NCBI GenBank assembly: GCA_016841745.1
Contig: JAENYO010000001.1
Span: 524,507-588,506, forward strand
DNA length: 64,000 bases
Reading direction: 5' to 3'
From: Acetomicrobium hydrogeniformans
GTDB lineage: Bacteria; Synergistota; Synergistia; Synergistales; JAFGMB01
Part shown: piece by piece, positions 1-7,582 of the stretch
How the letters are laid out: each line of letters starts with the position of its first letter
Position numbering within the stretch: the stretch's first letter is position 1
The notes under the pieces: model-generated
Database searches by the model: none
Seen by the model: only the letters and a program-made list of their open reading frames with translations
What the model was told of the DNA's origin: nothing
Made by a program: the position numbers and the translations under genes

Positions 1-209
1 CTATAAGTAACATTAGGATACATGAGGATAGAACTATAAGAGAACTTAAAGATGAGACCTCATGTTCAACCTAATGATGCTATAGGTTCCTTCTTAAAGT
101 AACCAACCTATACAAACAACCTAAATAACCCATCTATAGGACACTGTAGACAGTTTAGTTTAAGCCTAGTCATAAACTGTGTTTAGGCTGTCTAGGGTGA
201 TATAGGCAC
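1..209. other. Gene-free left edge of the integrated element
   Basis: No convincing coding region is visible. The stretch is AT-rich, repeats the word TATAGG several times, and contains short inverted words around AGCCTA...TAGGCT near 161-193. It could be a control region or part of the element's end. The true left end of the element appears to lie outside the window. Confidence 0.4.
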
Positions 210-413
210 TTACAGGGAAGTAGGGTAAAGATGAAAGATGTGGCATCGGTATAGGTTGTTCTGTCCCCCCTGGCTGGTCTTCCCTGGGTAAACCATGTTC
301 CAGGTGAAACCAGTTTTTTTCTTTCGTATAATAAAGGGTGAAAGTGGAAAAGGCTTTGCTAAAGAAATCTCAGAGGGTATATCAACAGTTGATTCATATA
401 CTATTTCCCCCAT
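210..413 (-). CDS. Small hypothetical protein downstream of the recombinase
   Basis: A 67-codon ORF on the same strand as the recombinase and just downstream of it. The protein is basic in the middle (FIIRKKKTGF) and has no motif I recognise. The only Shine-Dalgarno candidate, AAGGA, is about 12 nt or more before the ATG, which is weak. It may be a small accessory gene of the integrated element or a chance ORF. Confidence is low because there is no family match and no clear ribosome binding site. Confidence 0.22.
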   Translation of the reverse strand: MGEIVYESTVDIPSEISLAKPFPLSPFIIRKKKTGFTWNMVYPGKTSQGGQNNLYRCHIFHLYPTSL

Positions 414-475
414 GAGGGCCGTTTTCTTCCTTTATTTATCATGTACTGTTACACCGTAAAAGCAATGACACAGAC

Positions 476-1042
476 TTACAGGTTCAGGTTCAGATATATA
501 TCATCCAAGTCATCCTGTGTTATTCCAATGTAAGTTAGTGTAACCGATGGTGAAGAGTGGTTAAGTAGCTTCTGTATCACTGACAAGTCCATTCCCATCT
601 TATAGGCATGGTATCCAAAGGTCTTTCTTAACGTGTGTGTACCTATCTGGTCTTTAATACCTGCCACCCTGGCCACACTGTTAATTATCCTGTATGCCTG
701 TGACCTACCTAGAGAGGCATTACCCTTACGTGAAGGAAAAAGAGGCTGTGCATCCTCTAGTGTACGTAAGCTGAAGTATTCCTGAAGTGCCTTCTGTGAG
801 GTCTTACCAATGGGAAAATCTTTAACCTTACCTGTCTTCTTCTCTCTAAGTGTTATCCTGTCCTTGATGTGTCCCTGTACATCCCTTACATCACTCACAT
901 TAAGGCTTAACAGGTCAGATACACGCAAACCAGAGTTGATACCTAGGACAAACAGCACATAGTCCCTTTGGTTCTGAGCCTTCAGAAGTTTCTTAATCTG
1001 GTCTATCTTCTTCCTGTCACGTATGGGCTGAACGAATTCCAT
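476..1042 (-). CDS. Short tyrosine recombinase (phage/XerD-type integrase)
   Basis: Site-specific recombinase that cuts and rejoins DNA through a tyrosine-phosphate intermediate. From the ATG chosen here the protein has 188 residues. The catalytic set is complete: Arg40 (SGLRVSDLL), the HxxR box at His136-Arg139 (HTLRKTF), His162 (LLNHSS) and the nucleophile Tyr171 (LTYIGI). At this length it is essentially the catalytic domain with only a short N-terminal part and no long arm-binding domain. The longer TTG start at 1060 overlaps the GGAGG, so the ATG at 1042, 11 nt after GGAGG, is preferred. It is the mobility gene of the AT-rich region at the left of the window. Confidence 0.88.
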   Translation of the reverse strand: MEFVQPIRDRKKIDQIKKLLKAQNQRDYVLFVLGINSGLRVSDLLSLNVSDVRDVQGHIKDRITLREKKTGKVKDFPIGKTSQKALQEYFSLRTLEDAQPLFPSRKGNASLGRSQAYRIINSVARVAGIKDQIGTHTLRKTFGYHAYKMGMDLSVIQKLLNHSSPSVTLTYIGITQDDLDDIYLNLNL

Positions 1043-1060
1043 TGAAAAGAACACCTCCAA

Positions 1061-1420
1061 GTATGTGTATATTTCTTTTTGAACAGCAAGAATACGAGTT
1101 ATTACTGTTTTAAATTGAATGTTTCACTACAACATGGAACATGAATAAGCCTGAATTATGAAAACATCATAATAGCCTTATATCACATGTTATGATGCAT
1201 TGCAAGAATAATAAAAATACCCCACTTACAGAAAAAGCAGGGTAAACTGTTGGTATGACTGACTTTATATCAATATGTCGAATGCAACAAAACTGCATTG
1301 TGGTGCATTCAGCTTTTGCATATCCTATGAGATATGACTAATTCTTGAGGATGTGCTAGATTAGAAGTTGGTGAATTGTTCTTGTCCTGATATTAGCTTA
1401 AATGCTTGGAGGGGATTGAT
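1061..1420. promoter_or_regulatory. Divergent intergenic control region
   Basis: About 360 bp between the leftward recombinase and the rightward unknown gene, so it should carry both promoters. It is very AT-rich and contains several short dyads, for example GAATGCA...TGCATTC around 1278-1310 and CATATC...GATATG near 1319-1337. These resemble operator half-sites, but I cannot assign a regulator. No ORF or RNA gene is evident. Confidence 0.35.
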
Positions 1421-2188
1421 GTGTCTATCCTGAAGAAATTTTTTGCTGGGAAATCTAAAGCACTAGAAGCCCATTCGTATAAACCTGAGGATGCAGTACG
1501 ATTTCTTGGAGGTTTTATAAGACTCTGTTCTGTTGTTATGGCCAAAGAAATCTTTGAGCATCTTAAATTTGAGCAGACTCAAGGAAGTTCCCTTGGGCTT
1601 AATCCGAGTTCATTATATGTTATGATGAACGAAATCTTCATGTATCAAGTGTATGAATGTCTTAAAGCATTAGTAGCCACGCAAGAATCCTCCGATTTAA
1701 GGCAACATATCATTTCTGAATTATCCACTCGGCTCCCTCACGTTGAATACTGCGAAAATAAAGACAAGTTCTTTCAGTCTCGTGCTGAGTATTATGCAAA
1801 CACTTTGGAAGATAAGCAGGAACTTGATGCTGATTTCTTTCAGGTTATATCTCTACCTCTTCAGAAGGCAATTCAATGTGGAAAAAACTTACCCTTGAAG
1901 GAATATCCCCTCAACGTTGGATTATCTCTTTTATCAAATTCAACTCTCATGTCAGCGTTTATGGACTTTGGGGTTGTTTACTTGATTGGTGAAGAGATTA
2001 TGTTAACCCACCTGATGAATGATACTATTGATTTTACCCTGCCACGTTGTTTTCCAGACCGGCTTCGGAATGCTTTCTATTCTATGCGACAGTTTGGTCG
2101 TGAAAAGGAAGTCTCTAGAAACTTTGCTATATTTATTGACCATGTGGAGACCCTTTGGGCTTCTCACGATTTCTGTTTAAGGGGTTAA
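1421..2188 (+). CDS. Unrecognised element-borne protein
   Basis: A 255-residue protein that I do not recognise. It is soluble, mixed alpha-helical by appearance, with no signal peptide or clear membrane segment and no catalytic motif. The GTG at 1421 is preferred because GGAGGGG ends 6 nt before it. The TTG at 1406 would put the ribosome binding site inside the gene. It lies divergent from the recombinase and 117 bp before another unknown gene on the same strand. AT-rich codon use sets it apart from the core genes to the right and fits a transferred element. Confidence 0.6.
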   Translation: MSILKKFFAGKSKALEAHSYKPEDAVRFLGGFIRLCSVVMAKEIFEHLKFEQTQGSSLGLNPSSLYVMMNEIFMYQVYECLKALVATQESSDLRQHIISELSTRLPHVEYCENKDKFFQSRAEYYANTLEDKQELDADFFQVISLPLQKAIQCGKNLPLKEYPLNVGLSLLSNSTLMSAFMDFGVVYLIGEEIMLTHLMNDTIDFTLPRCFPDRLRNAFYSMRQFGREKEVSRNFAIFIDHVETLWASHDFCLRG

Positions 2189-2305
2189 GATGATTCCTAA
2201 AGTCTATACACTTAATAGCCTTTGTTTTATGCCTTAACATCATTGAACTATATGTGAGGGAGCATAATCTTATTGGCTTACAATATTATCAAGAAAGGTT
2301 AACCT

Positions 2306-2992
2306 ATGTTAGATTCGATTGATATTGGGGGAAGTCTTTGGTTGCAACAGATGGTGAAATATGTAAGTGATAATCCTGAGATATCCTCAACAGTTGTAAT
2401 GGCTATTGCAACTGTCGCAATGGTTTTAGTAGTCGGAATGCAATGTTACTTTAACGCACGTCAGACAACGATATTGGAACAATCTAAAAGACTTCCTATA
2501 GAGGTTGCCTTTTACTCTAGTTGTCTAGAGACTTGTAAAGAAGGACTTGGGAAATTTGAAGAACCAATCTATAACGTTCAAAAGAAGTTGCATGAGCTTA
2601 TTAATGCTACCGATAATGAGGAATCTGATATGGCAAGAGTAAGGGCTAAATATCTCCATGAGAAACTATTGCAACAGAATGATATATGCACATCTTTCAT
2701 TGATACATGGGAATGGTTATTACCCAAATACATAGGTGATGAATATCGTCGCATGGTTATTCTTCTAAATGATATTTGCAGAGTGCTTGAGAATTTTGGA
2801 AGCAAGTCTATGAAGGAAAAGCAGAAGCCCGACGGAAACACTCATAAGGGTCTTGTAGATTGCTATAGAGAATATATCCCTGAATTTCAAGAGTTTCTTT
2901 CTCAAATGAAGCAGCAGTCTACTGCACTCTACAATGTCCATCATTCGTATTTTGTGACTAAAAATGGCATTGATAAGGACGCAAAACTCTAA
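2306..2992 (+). CDS. Unrecognised protein with one N-terminal membrane segment
   Basis: A 228-residue protein. Residues about 28-48 (TVVMAIATVAMVLVVGM) form a single membrane span. The rest is charged, helical and probably cytoplasmic, with Cys residues scattered rather than in a metal-site pattern. The layout resembles small membrane proteins with a long cytoplasmic tail found in mobile elements, but no family can be named. A short AAAGGT-like ribosome binding site precedes the ATG. It probably shares a transcription unit with the gene ending at 2188. Confidence 0.6.
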   Translation: MLDSIDIGGSLWLQQMVKYVSDNPEISSTVVMAIATVAMVLVVGMQCYFNARQTTILEQSKRLPIEVAFYSSCLETCKEGLGKFEEPIYNVQKKLHELINATDNEESDMARVRAKYLHEKLLQQNDICTSFIDTWEWLLPKYIGDEYRRMVILLNDICRVLENFGSKSMKEKQKPDGNTHKGLVDCYREYIPEFQEFLSQMKQQSTALYNVHHSYFVTKNGIDKDAKL

Positions 2993-3136
2993 TAATTGTT
3001 TTTACTTAGGCCGTGAATCTTTATCTCCTAGTATCAGGGGAGGATGTTACCAGAGTTAGTTTCTACATAGAGCATTGAATTTGTATCCAAGAAGATTCTT
3101 CTAGCTTGCCATGTATTTATATTACTGATACAATCC
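2993..3136. other. Gene-free stretch before the first attachment-like repeat
   Basis: No ORF of useful length. It separates the end of the membrane-protein gene from the GTACAA-rich repeat starting near 3137. Nothing RNA-like was recognised. Confidence 0.3.
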
Positions 3137-3256
3137 CCTAGTACAAATTACTTGTACAAATTGGTAGTACAAAGCCGAAGTAAGACTTAGGTGATATCAA
3201 GGTTTGGTGGAAGATAGGGCTGTACAAGTATCTCTCCCTCCTTCTCCGCCATTGAA
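3137..3256 (+). repeat. Attachment-site-like repeat A
   Basis: About 120 bp containing four GTACAA words (two of them close together near 3139-3160), then GGTGATATCAAGG, then CTCCGCCATT at 3244-3253. A second copy at 4318-4437 has the same order: GTACAA words, a GTGATACCAA-like word, and CTCCGCCATT. The last word resembles the 3' end of a tRNA (...CCGCCA), and clustered short repeats next to it resemble arm-type integrase sites. No intact tRNA (no GTTCGA T-loop) is present. I infer a remnant att site. Confidence 0.4.
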
Positions 3257-3261
3257 AAGTG

Positions 3262-3296
3262 TGTCCCTTGGCAATCCTGCCTTGGGACATTTTTTA
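3262..3296 (+). terminator. Intrinsic terminator after repeat A
   Basis: TGTCCC pairs with GGGACA, with an inner GGC/GCC stem separated by a TT/TT mismatch, followed directly by a run of T. It sits just after the CCGCCA word, as a terminator does after a tRNA gene, which supports the idea that the repeat derives from a tRNA 3' end. Confidence 0.6.
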
Positions 3297-3539
3297 TATC
3301 CCTAAATTCCTGGAAGGCTCTTCAAGTGGCACAAAGGGGCTGTAAGTATTAACTTCATCTGTTGGTAAATCTCCTTCATATCTGTTTGTTCAAGATCAAG
3401 CATATTACTTCCATATGCCCTTCATCCCAGCCTAGGCACTTTTGTCGAATGTGATAAAAGTATTTTGTAGTACATCGGTTTCTAGTGTATCAGGTGTTAA
3501 AATAATATTGAGTTTCATAAATCATAGGGGGGGATATAG

Positions 3540-3911
3540 TTGAAACTTCTTGATGGCTTGATTGAAACAGATGTTGTTCTTTCAGAAAACCATAGGCTAA
3601 GTGGAATGATATTGGGTAATGTAACTGTGAATGAAAATGTCCACTTTGAAATTTATGGAATGGTTGTTGGAGATGTAATTGTACATCCCAACTCCAAACT
3701 TTCTGTTATGGGAACGATTAACGGAAAAGTCCATTTGCAAGAGAATAGTGAATGTCAGGTCTTTGGAATAATAAATGGCAATGTTAAAGTGACTCAAGCA
3801 AAACTTTCCAATAATGGCATAATAAATGGTGAAGTCTGTCCTGAAGATAACCCCGAAATATCTCCTGGGAGAAAAGTGTTGATAGGAATTTATCGTACCA
3901 ATAACTGGTAG
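3540..3911 (+). CDS. Bactofilin-like beta-helix protein
   Basis: A 123-residue protein built from roughly 19-residue repeats of the form GxVxGxVxVxxxxxxxVxG (ILGNVTV, VVGDVIV, INGKVHL, INGNVKV, INGEV). This is the pattern of the bactofilin/polymer-forming cytoskeletal family, whose right-handed beta-helix subunits assemble into filaments under the membrane. The start is TTG, chosen because GGGGGGG lies 6 nt upstream. The protein ends about 20 residues after the last repeat, close to the size of a minimal bactofilin. It lies in the AT-rich element region between two attachment-like repeats. Assignment rests on repeat pattern only. Confidence 0.6.
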   Translation: MKLLDGLIETDVVLSENHRLSGMILGNVTVNENVHFEIYGMVVGDVIVHPNSKLSVMGTINGKVHLQENSECQVFGIINGNVKVTQAKLSNNGIINGEVCPEDNPEISPGRKVLIGIYRTNNW

Positions 3912-4044
3912 GAAATATTGTAGTTTAGGGATATAAAAAAATGGCTCACAACTGGGCGTTTTCATTAAAGCAAGTTGGCTTCCTTTAGTGGCATTGATTA
4001 CCTCTTTAGAACTTGTAACATCTCTAAAATTGGAGGTTAAGATC

Positions 4045-4149
4045 ATGATGAAAGGAATATTTTTCTTGTTCTTGGTGGGCATAACCGCGCTGCTGGGGCT
4101 GTCTGATAGACATGTTATCAAGCCAAGAAACAGGCCAACAACGCCTTAA
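4045..4149 (+). CDS. Possible 34-residue membrane peptide
   Basis: A short ORF with a good ribosome binding site (TGGAGG, 8 nt before the ATG). The peptide begins MMKGIFFLFLVGITALLGL, a single hydrophobic segment, followed by a basic tail. It could be a small membrane peptide of the element or the N-terminus of a decayed gene. A GGGGAAG...CTTCCCC hairpin follows about 25 nt after the stop. Confidence 0.3.
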   Translation: MMKGIFFLFLVGITALLGLSDRHVIKPRNRPTTP

Positions 4150-4317
4150 TAGAAAAGCCTTTATCGGGAGTTAGCGCGTAAGGGGAAGGGACACCTCTTC
4201 CCCACCCCACCATTTTGTGGTTAAACTTATTGTTTACCGGCAACACTCGACTGAAGAAGTTTTATTCCAAATAGAACTAACCAACACCTTCAACTCGACA
4301 TAAGTCCATCGTTAGGG

Positions 4318-4437
4318 TACAATCTGGGGGTACAAACCAGTACAAGCTGATTTTTAAAAGCTAGTGATACCAATGGTTTACAAAATTTGAGGTGCAGAAT
4401 AAGCCATTCCTCTGCCCTCCGCCATTACAAAGCGGAA
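4318..4437 (+). repeat. Attachment-site-like repeat B
   Basis: A degenerate second copy of the arrangement at 3137-3256: three GTACAA words (4318-4345), GTGATACCAATGG, then CCCTCCGCCATT ending near 4424. It is followed within about 45 bp by a terminator. It marks the probable right border of the AT-rich region, because a core-genome gene remnant begins at 4514. Confidence 0.4.
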
Positions 4438-4466
4438 ATGGATGTTTGAATACACCGTAAGTATAA

Positions 4467-4497
4467 AGTTCTGATTCTTTGGGTCAGAGCTTTTTTC
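4467..4497 (+). terminator. Intrinsic terminator after repeat B
   Basis: AGTTCTGA (4467-4474) pairs with TCAGAGCT (4484-4491) across a short loop and is followed by TTTTTT. It mirrors the terminator after repeat A. Confidence 0.65.
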
Positions 4498-4513
4498 TAT
4501 CAACTTGACTTAG

Positions 4514-4705
4514 TCAACAGGTCTTGATACCGGTAAAAGGCGCAGATGTTGCCATCTCGAAGGCTACTTTCTCGTTGGCTCCCCATTCAACTGCCGTCTT
4601 CATCCCCGGATAGGCCGTCGCTACAAGACAGCCCGCCTCCACTATCCCGCGGGCGATCGCCTCATTACCAAGTAGTACCGCTCGGTTACTAAACTGGTAC
4701 TCCAC
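4514..4705 (-). pseudogene. iorA: Remnant of indolepyruvate:ferredoxin oxidoreductase alpha subunit
   Basis: The 63-residue translation matches the start of IorA, the thiamine-diphosphate subunit that oxidatively decarboxylates aryl and other 2-oxo acids with ferredoxin. The N-terminal LLGNEAIARG and VATAYPG, and later EWGANEKVAFEMA, are family hallmarks. The stretch that normally joins YPGTPSSE to the EW-NEKVAFE motif is missing, and the frame ends at a TGA soon after. A full IorA has about 600 residues. The fragment sits between the right border of the integrated element and the NSS symporter terminator. I infer it was truncated when the element arrived or decayed. Confidence 0.7.
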
Positions 4706-4723
4706 CTCCGTTGAAATTCTTCT

Positions 4724-4760
4724 AAAAAGGGAGGGTAGGTAATTGGTCTCCTACCTCCCC
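4724..4760 (-). terminator. Terminator of the symporter transcript
   Basis: On the minus strand GGGAGGTAGG pairs with CCTACCCTCCC and is followed by TTTTT. It lies about 50 bp after the symporter stop and just before the iorA remnant, so the catabolic transcript ends here. Confidence 0.75.
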
Positions 4761-4811
4761 CCCATAGTTCTATACTTTTACACTTTACCTTTCAATACTT
4801 GTTGGATATAT

Positions 4812-6116
4812 CTAGATAATTCCATGAGTATTGAGCGCTAACAGGATTATTATTGTGGGAATGACATATTTCAGCATAATACTCCAGAGTTTAATTGTCC
4901 CTTCGTTTGTTATATGGGCTTCTTCTGCAAATTTATCCACACCCCATACCCAACCAACAAAGATTGAGATTATCAATCCTCCGAGTATAAGCAGATTGGT
5001 CAGGATCTGATCTGCTATTCCGAAAAATTTCATGGAATATGCTGCCGCTATGCCTATGCCAAACATTATTACTCCCACTAAAAGCACTGCCTTCTTTCTG
5101 GTAAGCCCAAGTTCCTCCATGTAAAAAGCGGCAACCGCCTCTGCTCCTCCGAGCCATGAACTCAAAGCTGCAAGAAGGAAAAGGAAATAGAAGATTACTC
5201 CAAAGAGGGTTCCCATGGGCATCTGATTGAAAACATTAGGCATAGTAACAAAAGTCAGACCCGGACCTCCTGCAGGTTCGAGATTAAATGCAAATACGGC
5301 GGGGAAGATCATAAGTCCTGCAAGGAATGCTGCACCAGTATCTGAAAGTCCAATGATGATTCCCTGCTTGACAAGGTTCTTGTCTTCCTTTTTGAGATAA
5401 CTTCCGAAGACCACACCTGCAGCCATACCCACTCCGATAGAGAAGAAAGCCTGGCCTATTCCTGCATAGACTGCCTCCAGGGTAAACTTGCTCATATCCG
5501 GTTTAAGATAGTACACAAGCCCCCTTGATGCTCCTGGAAGTGTCATACCTCTTAATATGAGGATGAACAACATTATGAAGAGAGCAGGCATAAAGATCTT
5601 GTTGGCCTTTTCAAGCCCCTTGTTCAGTCCCTGACTAATAATAAATACTACCGCAATGACAATAATGGACATCCAGCCAATCACTTCAGGAGAATTGGAC
5701 ATGAAAGTACCAAAATATTCTCCAACCTTCTCTGGAGGCATTCCTTTGAATACTCCTGTCCCTGTCTTAAAAATATATGCTACGATCCAACCTGCTACAG
5801 GCATTGTGTAACCAAGCAAAAGCTGCATGGCGAATACGTTAAAATAACCGTTCACACACCATGGAGTTCCTGGCTTGAGAGTTTTATAAGCTCCTACCGG
5901 GTTTTTCTGGGAGGCACTACCCAAAGCGATTTCAAGAGTAAAAAGAGGAATTCCTATAACGAAAACCATCAACAGGTAAAAGGCGAGGAATACGCCTCCT
6001 CCATATTGCCCCACCAGATAGGGAAACCTCCACAGATTTCCCACTCCTACTGCAAATCCGATTGATGACAAAATAAATCCCACATTTGATCCAAACTTTT
6101 CTCTGGTTGCGGCCAT
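4812..6116 (-). CDS. Sodium-dependent amino acid symporter (NSS/LeuT family)
   Basis: Inner-membrane secondary transporter of the neurotransmitter:sodium symporter family, which couples sodium entry to amino acid uptake. The 434-residue protein opens with the family signature in TM1 (GFAVGVGNLWRFPYL, unwound around VGVGN) and GIPLFTLEIALG in TM2, and has 11 or more hydrophobic segments, close to the size of bacterial LeuT/MhsT/TnaT proteins. The ATG at 6116 is chosen because AGAGGTGAT precedes it by 5-6 nt; the upstream GTG lies inside that site. It follows the two dehydrogenase genes on the same strand, so it probably imports their branched-chain or aromatic substrate. The exact substrate is inferred from context only. 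Confidence 0.92.
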   Translation of the reverse strand: MAATREKFGSNVGFILSSIGFAVGVGNLWRFPYLVGQYGGGVFLAFYLLMVFVIGIPLFTLEIALGSASQKNPVGAYKTLKPGTPWCVNGYFNVFAMQLLLGYTMPVAGWIVAYIFKTGTGVFKGMPPEKVGEYFGTFMSNSPEVIGWMSIIVIAVVFIISQGLNKGLEKANKIFMPALFIMLFILILRGMTLPGASRGLVYYLKPDMSKFTLEAVYAGIGQAFFSIGVGMAAGVVFGSYLKKEDKNLVKQGIIIGLSDTGAAFLAGLMIFPAVFAFNLEPAGGPGLTFVTMPNVFNQMPMGTLFGVIFYFLFLLAALSSWLGGAEAVAAFYMEELGLTRKKAVLLVGVIMFGIGIAAAYSMKFFGIADQILTNLLILGGLIISIFVGWVWGVDKFAEEAHITNEGTIKLWSIMLKYVIPTIIILLALNTHGII

Positions 6117-6152
6117 TACGATCACCTCTTCTTAAGTAGTGTGTTAAAAAGG

Positions 6153-6179
6153 ATGTGCCCTGAACATTACAGGGCACAT
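6153..6179 (-). terminator. Hairpin between dehydrogenase and symporter genes
   Basis: ATGTGCCCTG pairs perfectly with CAGGGCACAT. On the minus strand the stem is followed by CCTTTTT. This is a good intrinsic terminator in the short gap between the upstream dehydrogenase gene and the symporter gene. It could lower symporter expression or protect the upstream mRNA end. Confidence 0.65.
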
Positions 6180-6186
6180 TTCATTA

Positions 6187-7518
6187 TTATCCGTATATTT
6201 CTTTCTCTACGCTCATATAAGCCATTTCTGTAGGTGTTACGCCCTTTTCCTTTGCTTTGTTCAGATTTTCCCAAGTCTGAGCTGTACATAGCTTTCCGAC
6301 CTTCTCCATCAGGACTTCGCTTTTTGCCTCTTCCTGATAAACATATTCTTCATAACCAGCCATTACTCCTGCGATATTGTGCCACCAGGCTACCTGAAAC
6401 AGGATCCCTGCCTTGTCAAGCTCCCTGGCAAGCTCGTATTCCTCTTCCTGGCTGGAAGCCCTCAACTGGTTGTTTGCCGGACCCATGATCAGCTTGAACT
6501 TCATCTGCGTTATCCGTTCCTTCGTTATGATCCCTCCTATGGCACAGGGAGAGAAAATATCCGCCTCCACAAAATAAATCTCATTCGGGTCTACTGATTC
6601 TATTGAAGATTCAGGATGGGCTTCCTTCAGAACCCTGATGGCATTCTCGTCCATGTCACAAACGATCAGATCCGCTCCTTCCTTGAGATAATCCTCCGCA
6701 AGATAGAAACCCACCGCTCCAAGTCCCTGGACAGCAATCTTCTTACTCTTGAGGGATTCAGAACCCCACAGAAATTTCGCTCCCTGCTTCACTGCCATGT
6801 AGGTCCCATGGGCTGTTGGTTTTCCGCTTTCACCCAACGGACCGTGAGGAGCGCCTCCAAAGTTCAGCGAGAAATTCTCATTTGCTACATCGGCGAGTTC
6901 CGTGGGGAATCTCATGTCCGGACCGGTAGTATTTCTTGTCCTGTCATTGGCATAGGCAAGGAATCCAACCTGATCAAGATCTTCAAGATCAATGGGTTTC
7001 ATCTGCACAGTGATCTTGCATCCTCCCATGGGAAGCTGGGCTGCCACGTTCTTGAAGGTCATTCCCCTTCCAAGGTTCATCCCATCTACAAGAACATCCA
7101 TCTCATCCTCATCCGGTTCGTGACGCCTTATTCCTCCCATAACCAGGGAAGACCTACGGTTGTTGAGACCCTTTCTGTCACTATGGATATTGTTGATAAA
7201 TCGCACATCCTCCTTTTCCCAGTAATAACAATCAAGAAGTATATGCCTGCCCTTTCTCATAAGCTCTATGACTTTGCCGAGATGTCCCGTAAGACCATTT
7301 TTCTCAAATAGTTCCCGAGTCTGTTTATCGTTATAGTAAAGGGCATCTTCTGTAAGCAATGACCATTGGGTGAATTTCTTGTTATAATCACTCCACCTGA
7401 TGTCCCTCTCCCATTCCTTCGCTGAATAAAGAAGGACCTTGTCCTTCTTCCAGTCATAATGTATCTCCAGATGGGTCAGTCCCTCCGCTTTTAAAACCTC
7501 AAATAAACTTTCCTTCAT
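6187..7518 (-). CDS. Leucine/valine/phenylalanine dehydrogenase-family enzyme, copy 1
   Basis: NAD(P)-dependent oxidative deamination of a hydrophobic L-amino acid to its 2-oxo acid. The 443-residue protein carries the family's substrate-lysine region (GMTFKNVAAQLPMGGCK), the Rossmann glycine motif (VQGLGAVGFYLAE) followed by the acidic CDMDE, and the GPANNQL loop seen as GSANNQL in leucine dehydrogenases. It has about 80 more residues than a typical leucine dehydrogenase, mainly at the N-terminus. GGAGG lies upstream of the ATG. Residues 1 to about 380 are identical to copy 2, while the last 62 differ strongly. It lies between copy 2 and the NSS symporter in one unit. Specificity (Leu, Val, Phe or another) cannot be read from the sequence. 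Confidence 0.88.
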   Translation of the reverse strand: MKESLFEVLKAEGLTHLEIHYDWKKDKVLLYSAKEWERDIRWSDYNKKFTQWSLLTEDALYYNDKQTRELFEKNGLTGHLGKVIELMRKGRHILLDCYYWEKEDVRFINNIHSDRKGLNNRRSSLVMGGIRRHEPDEDEMDVLVDGMNLGRGMTFKNVAAQLPMGGCKITVQMKPIDLEDLDQVGFLAYANDRTRNTTGPDMRFPTELADVANENFSLNFGGAPHGPLGESGKPTAHGTYMAVKQGAKFLWGSESLKSKKIAVQGLGAVGFYLAEDYLKEGADLIVCDMDENAIRVLKEAHPESSIESVDPNEIYFVEADIFSPCAIGGIITKERITQMKFKLIMGPANNQLRASSQEEEYELARELDKAGILFQVAWWHNIAGVMAGYEEYVYQEEAKSEVLMEKVGKLCTAQTWENLNKAKEKGVTPTEMAYMSVEKEIYG

Positions 7519-7533
7519 CTTCTTTCCTCCCTG
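6377..7533 (-). repeat. Exact direct repeat, copy 1 (dehydrogenase gene)
   Basis: This block of 1157 bp appears unchanged at 7773-8929 (constant offset 1396). It covers the ribosome binding site, the start codon and about 86% of the gene. Both ends of the identity are abrupt: one at the WWHN codons, the other 15 nt upstream of the ATG. Confidence 0.92.
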
Positions 7534-7582
7534 TTATTGAAAAATAAATGCAGCTGTTGATCTGTAACCCATAAATTGATTC

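Noticed and set aside
3230-3260. A functional tRNA gene ending in CCGCCA
   Set aside because: There is no GTTCGA T-loop, no anticodon arm and no cloverleaf upstream. Only the 3' end resembles a tRNA.
3597-4121. A 174-codon minus-strand frame opposite the bactofilin-like gene
   Set aside because: It overlaps the repeat-protein gene completely, has no family features and no ribosome binding site, and its composition follows from the plus-strand repeats.
4514-4516. TGA ending the iorA remnant as a selenocysteine codon
   Set aside because: The sequence after it does not continue the IorA family in frame, and the fragment already has an internal deletion.
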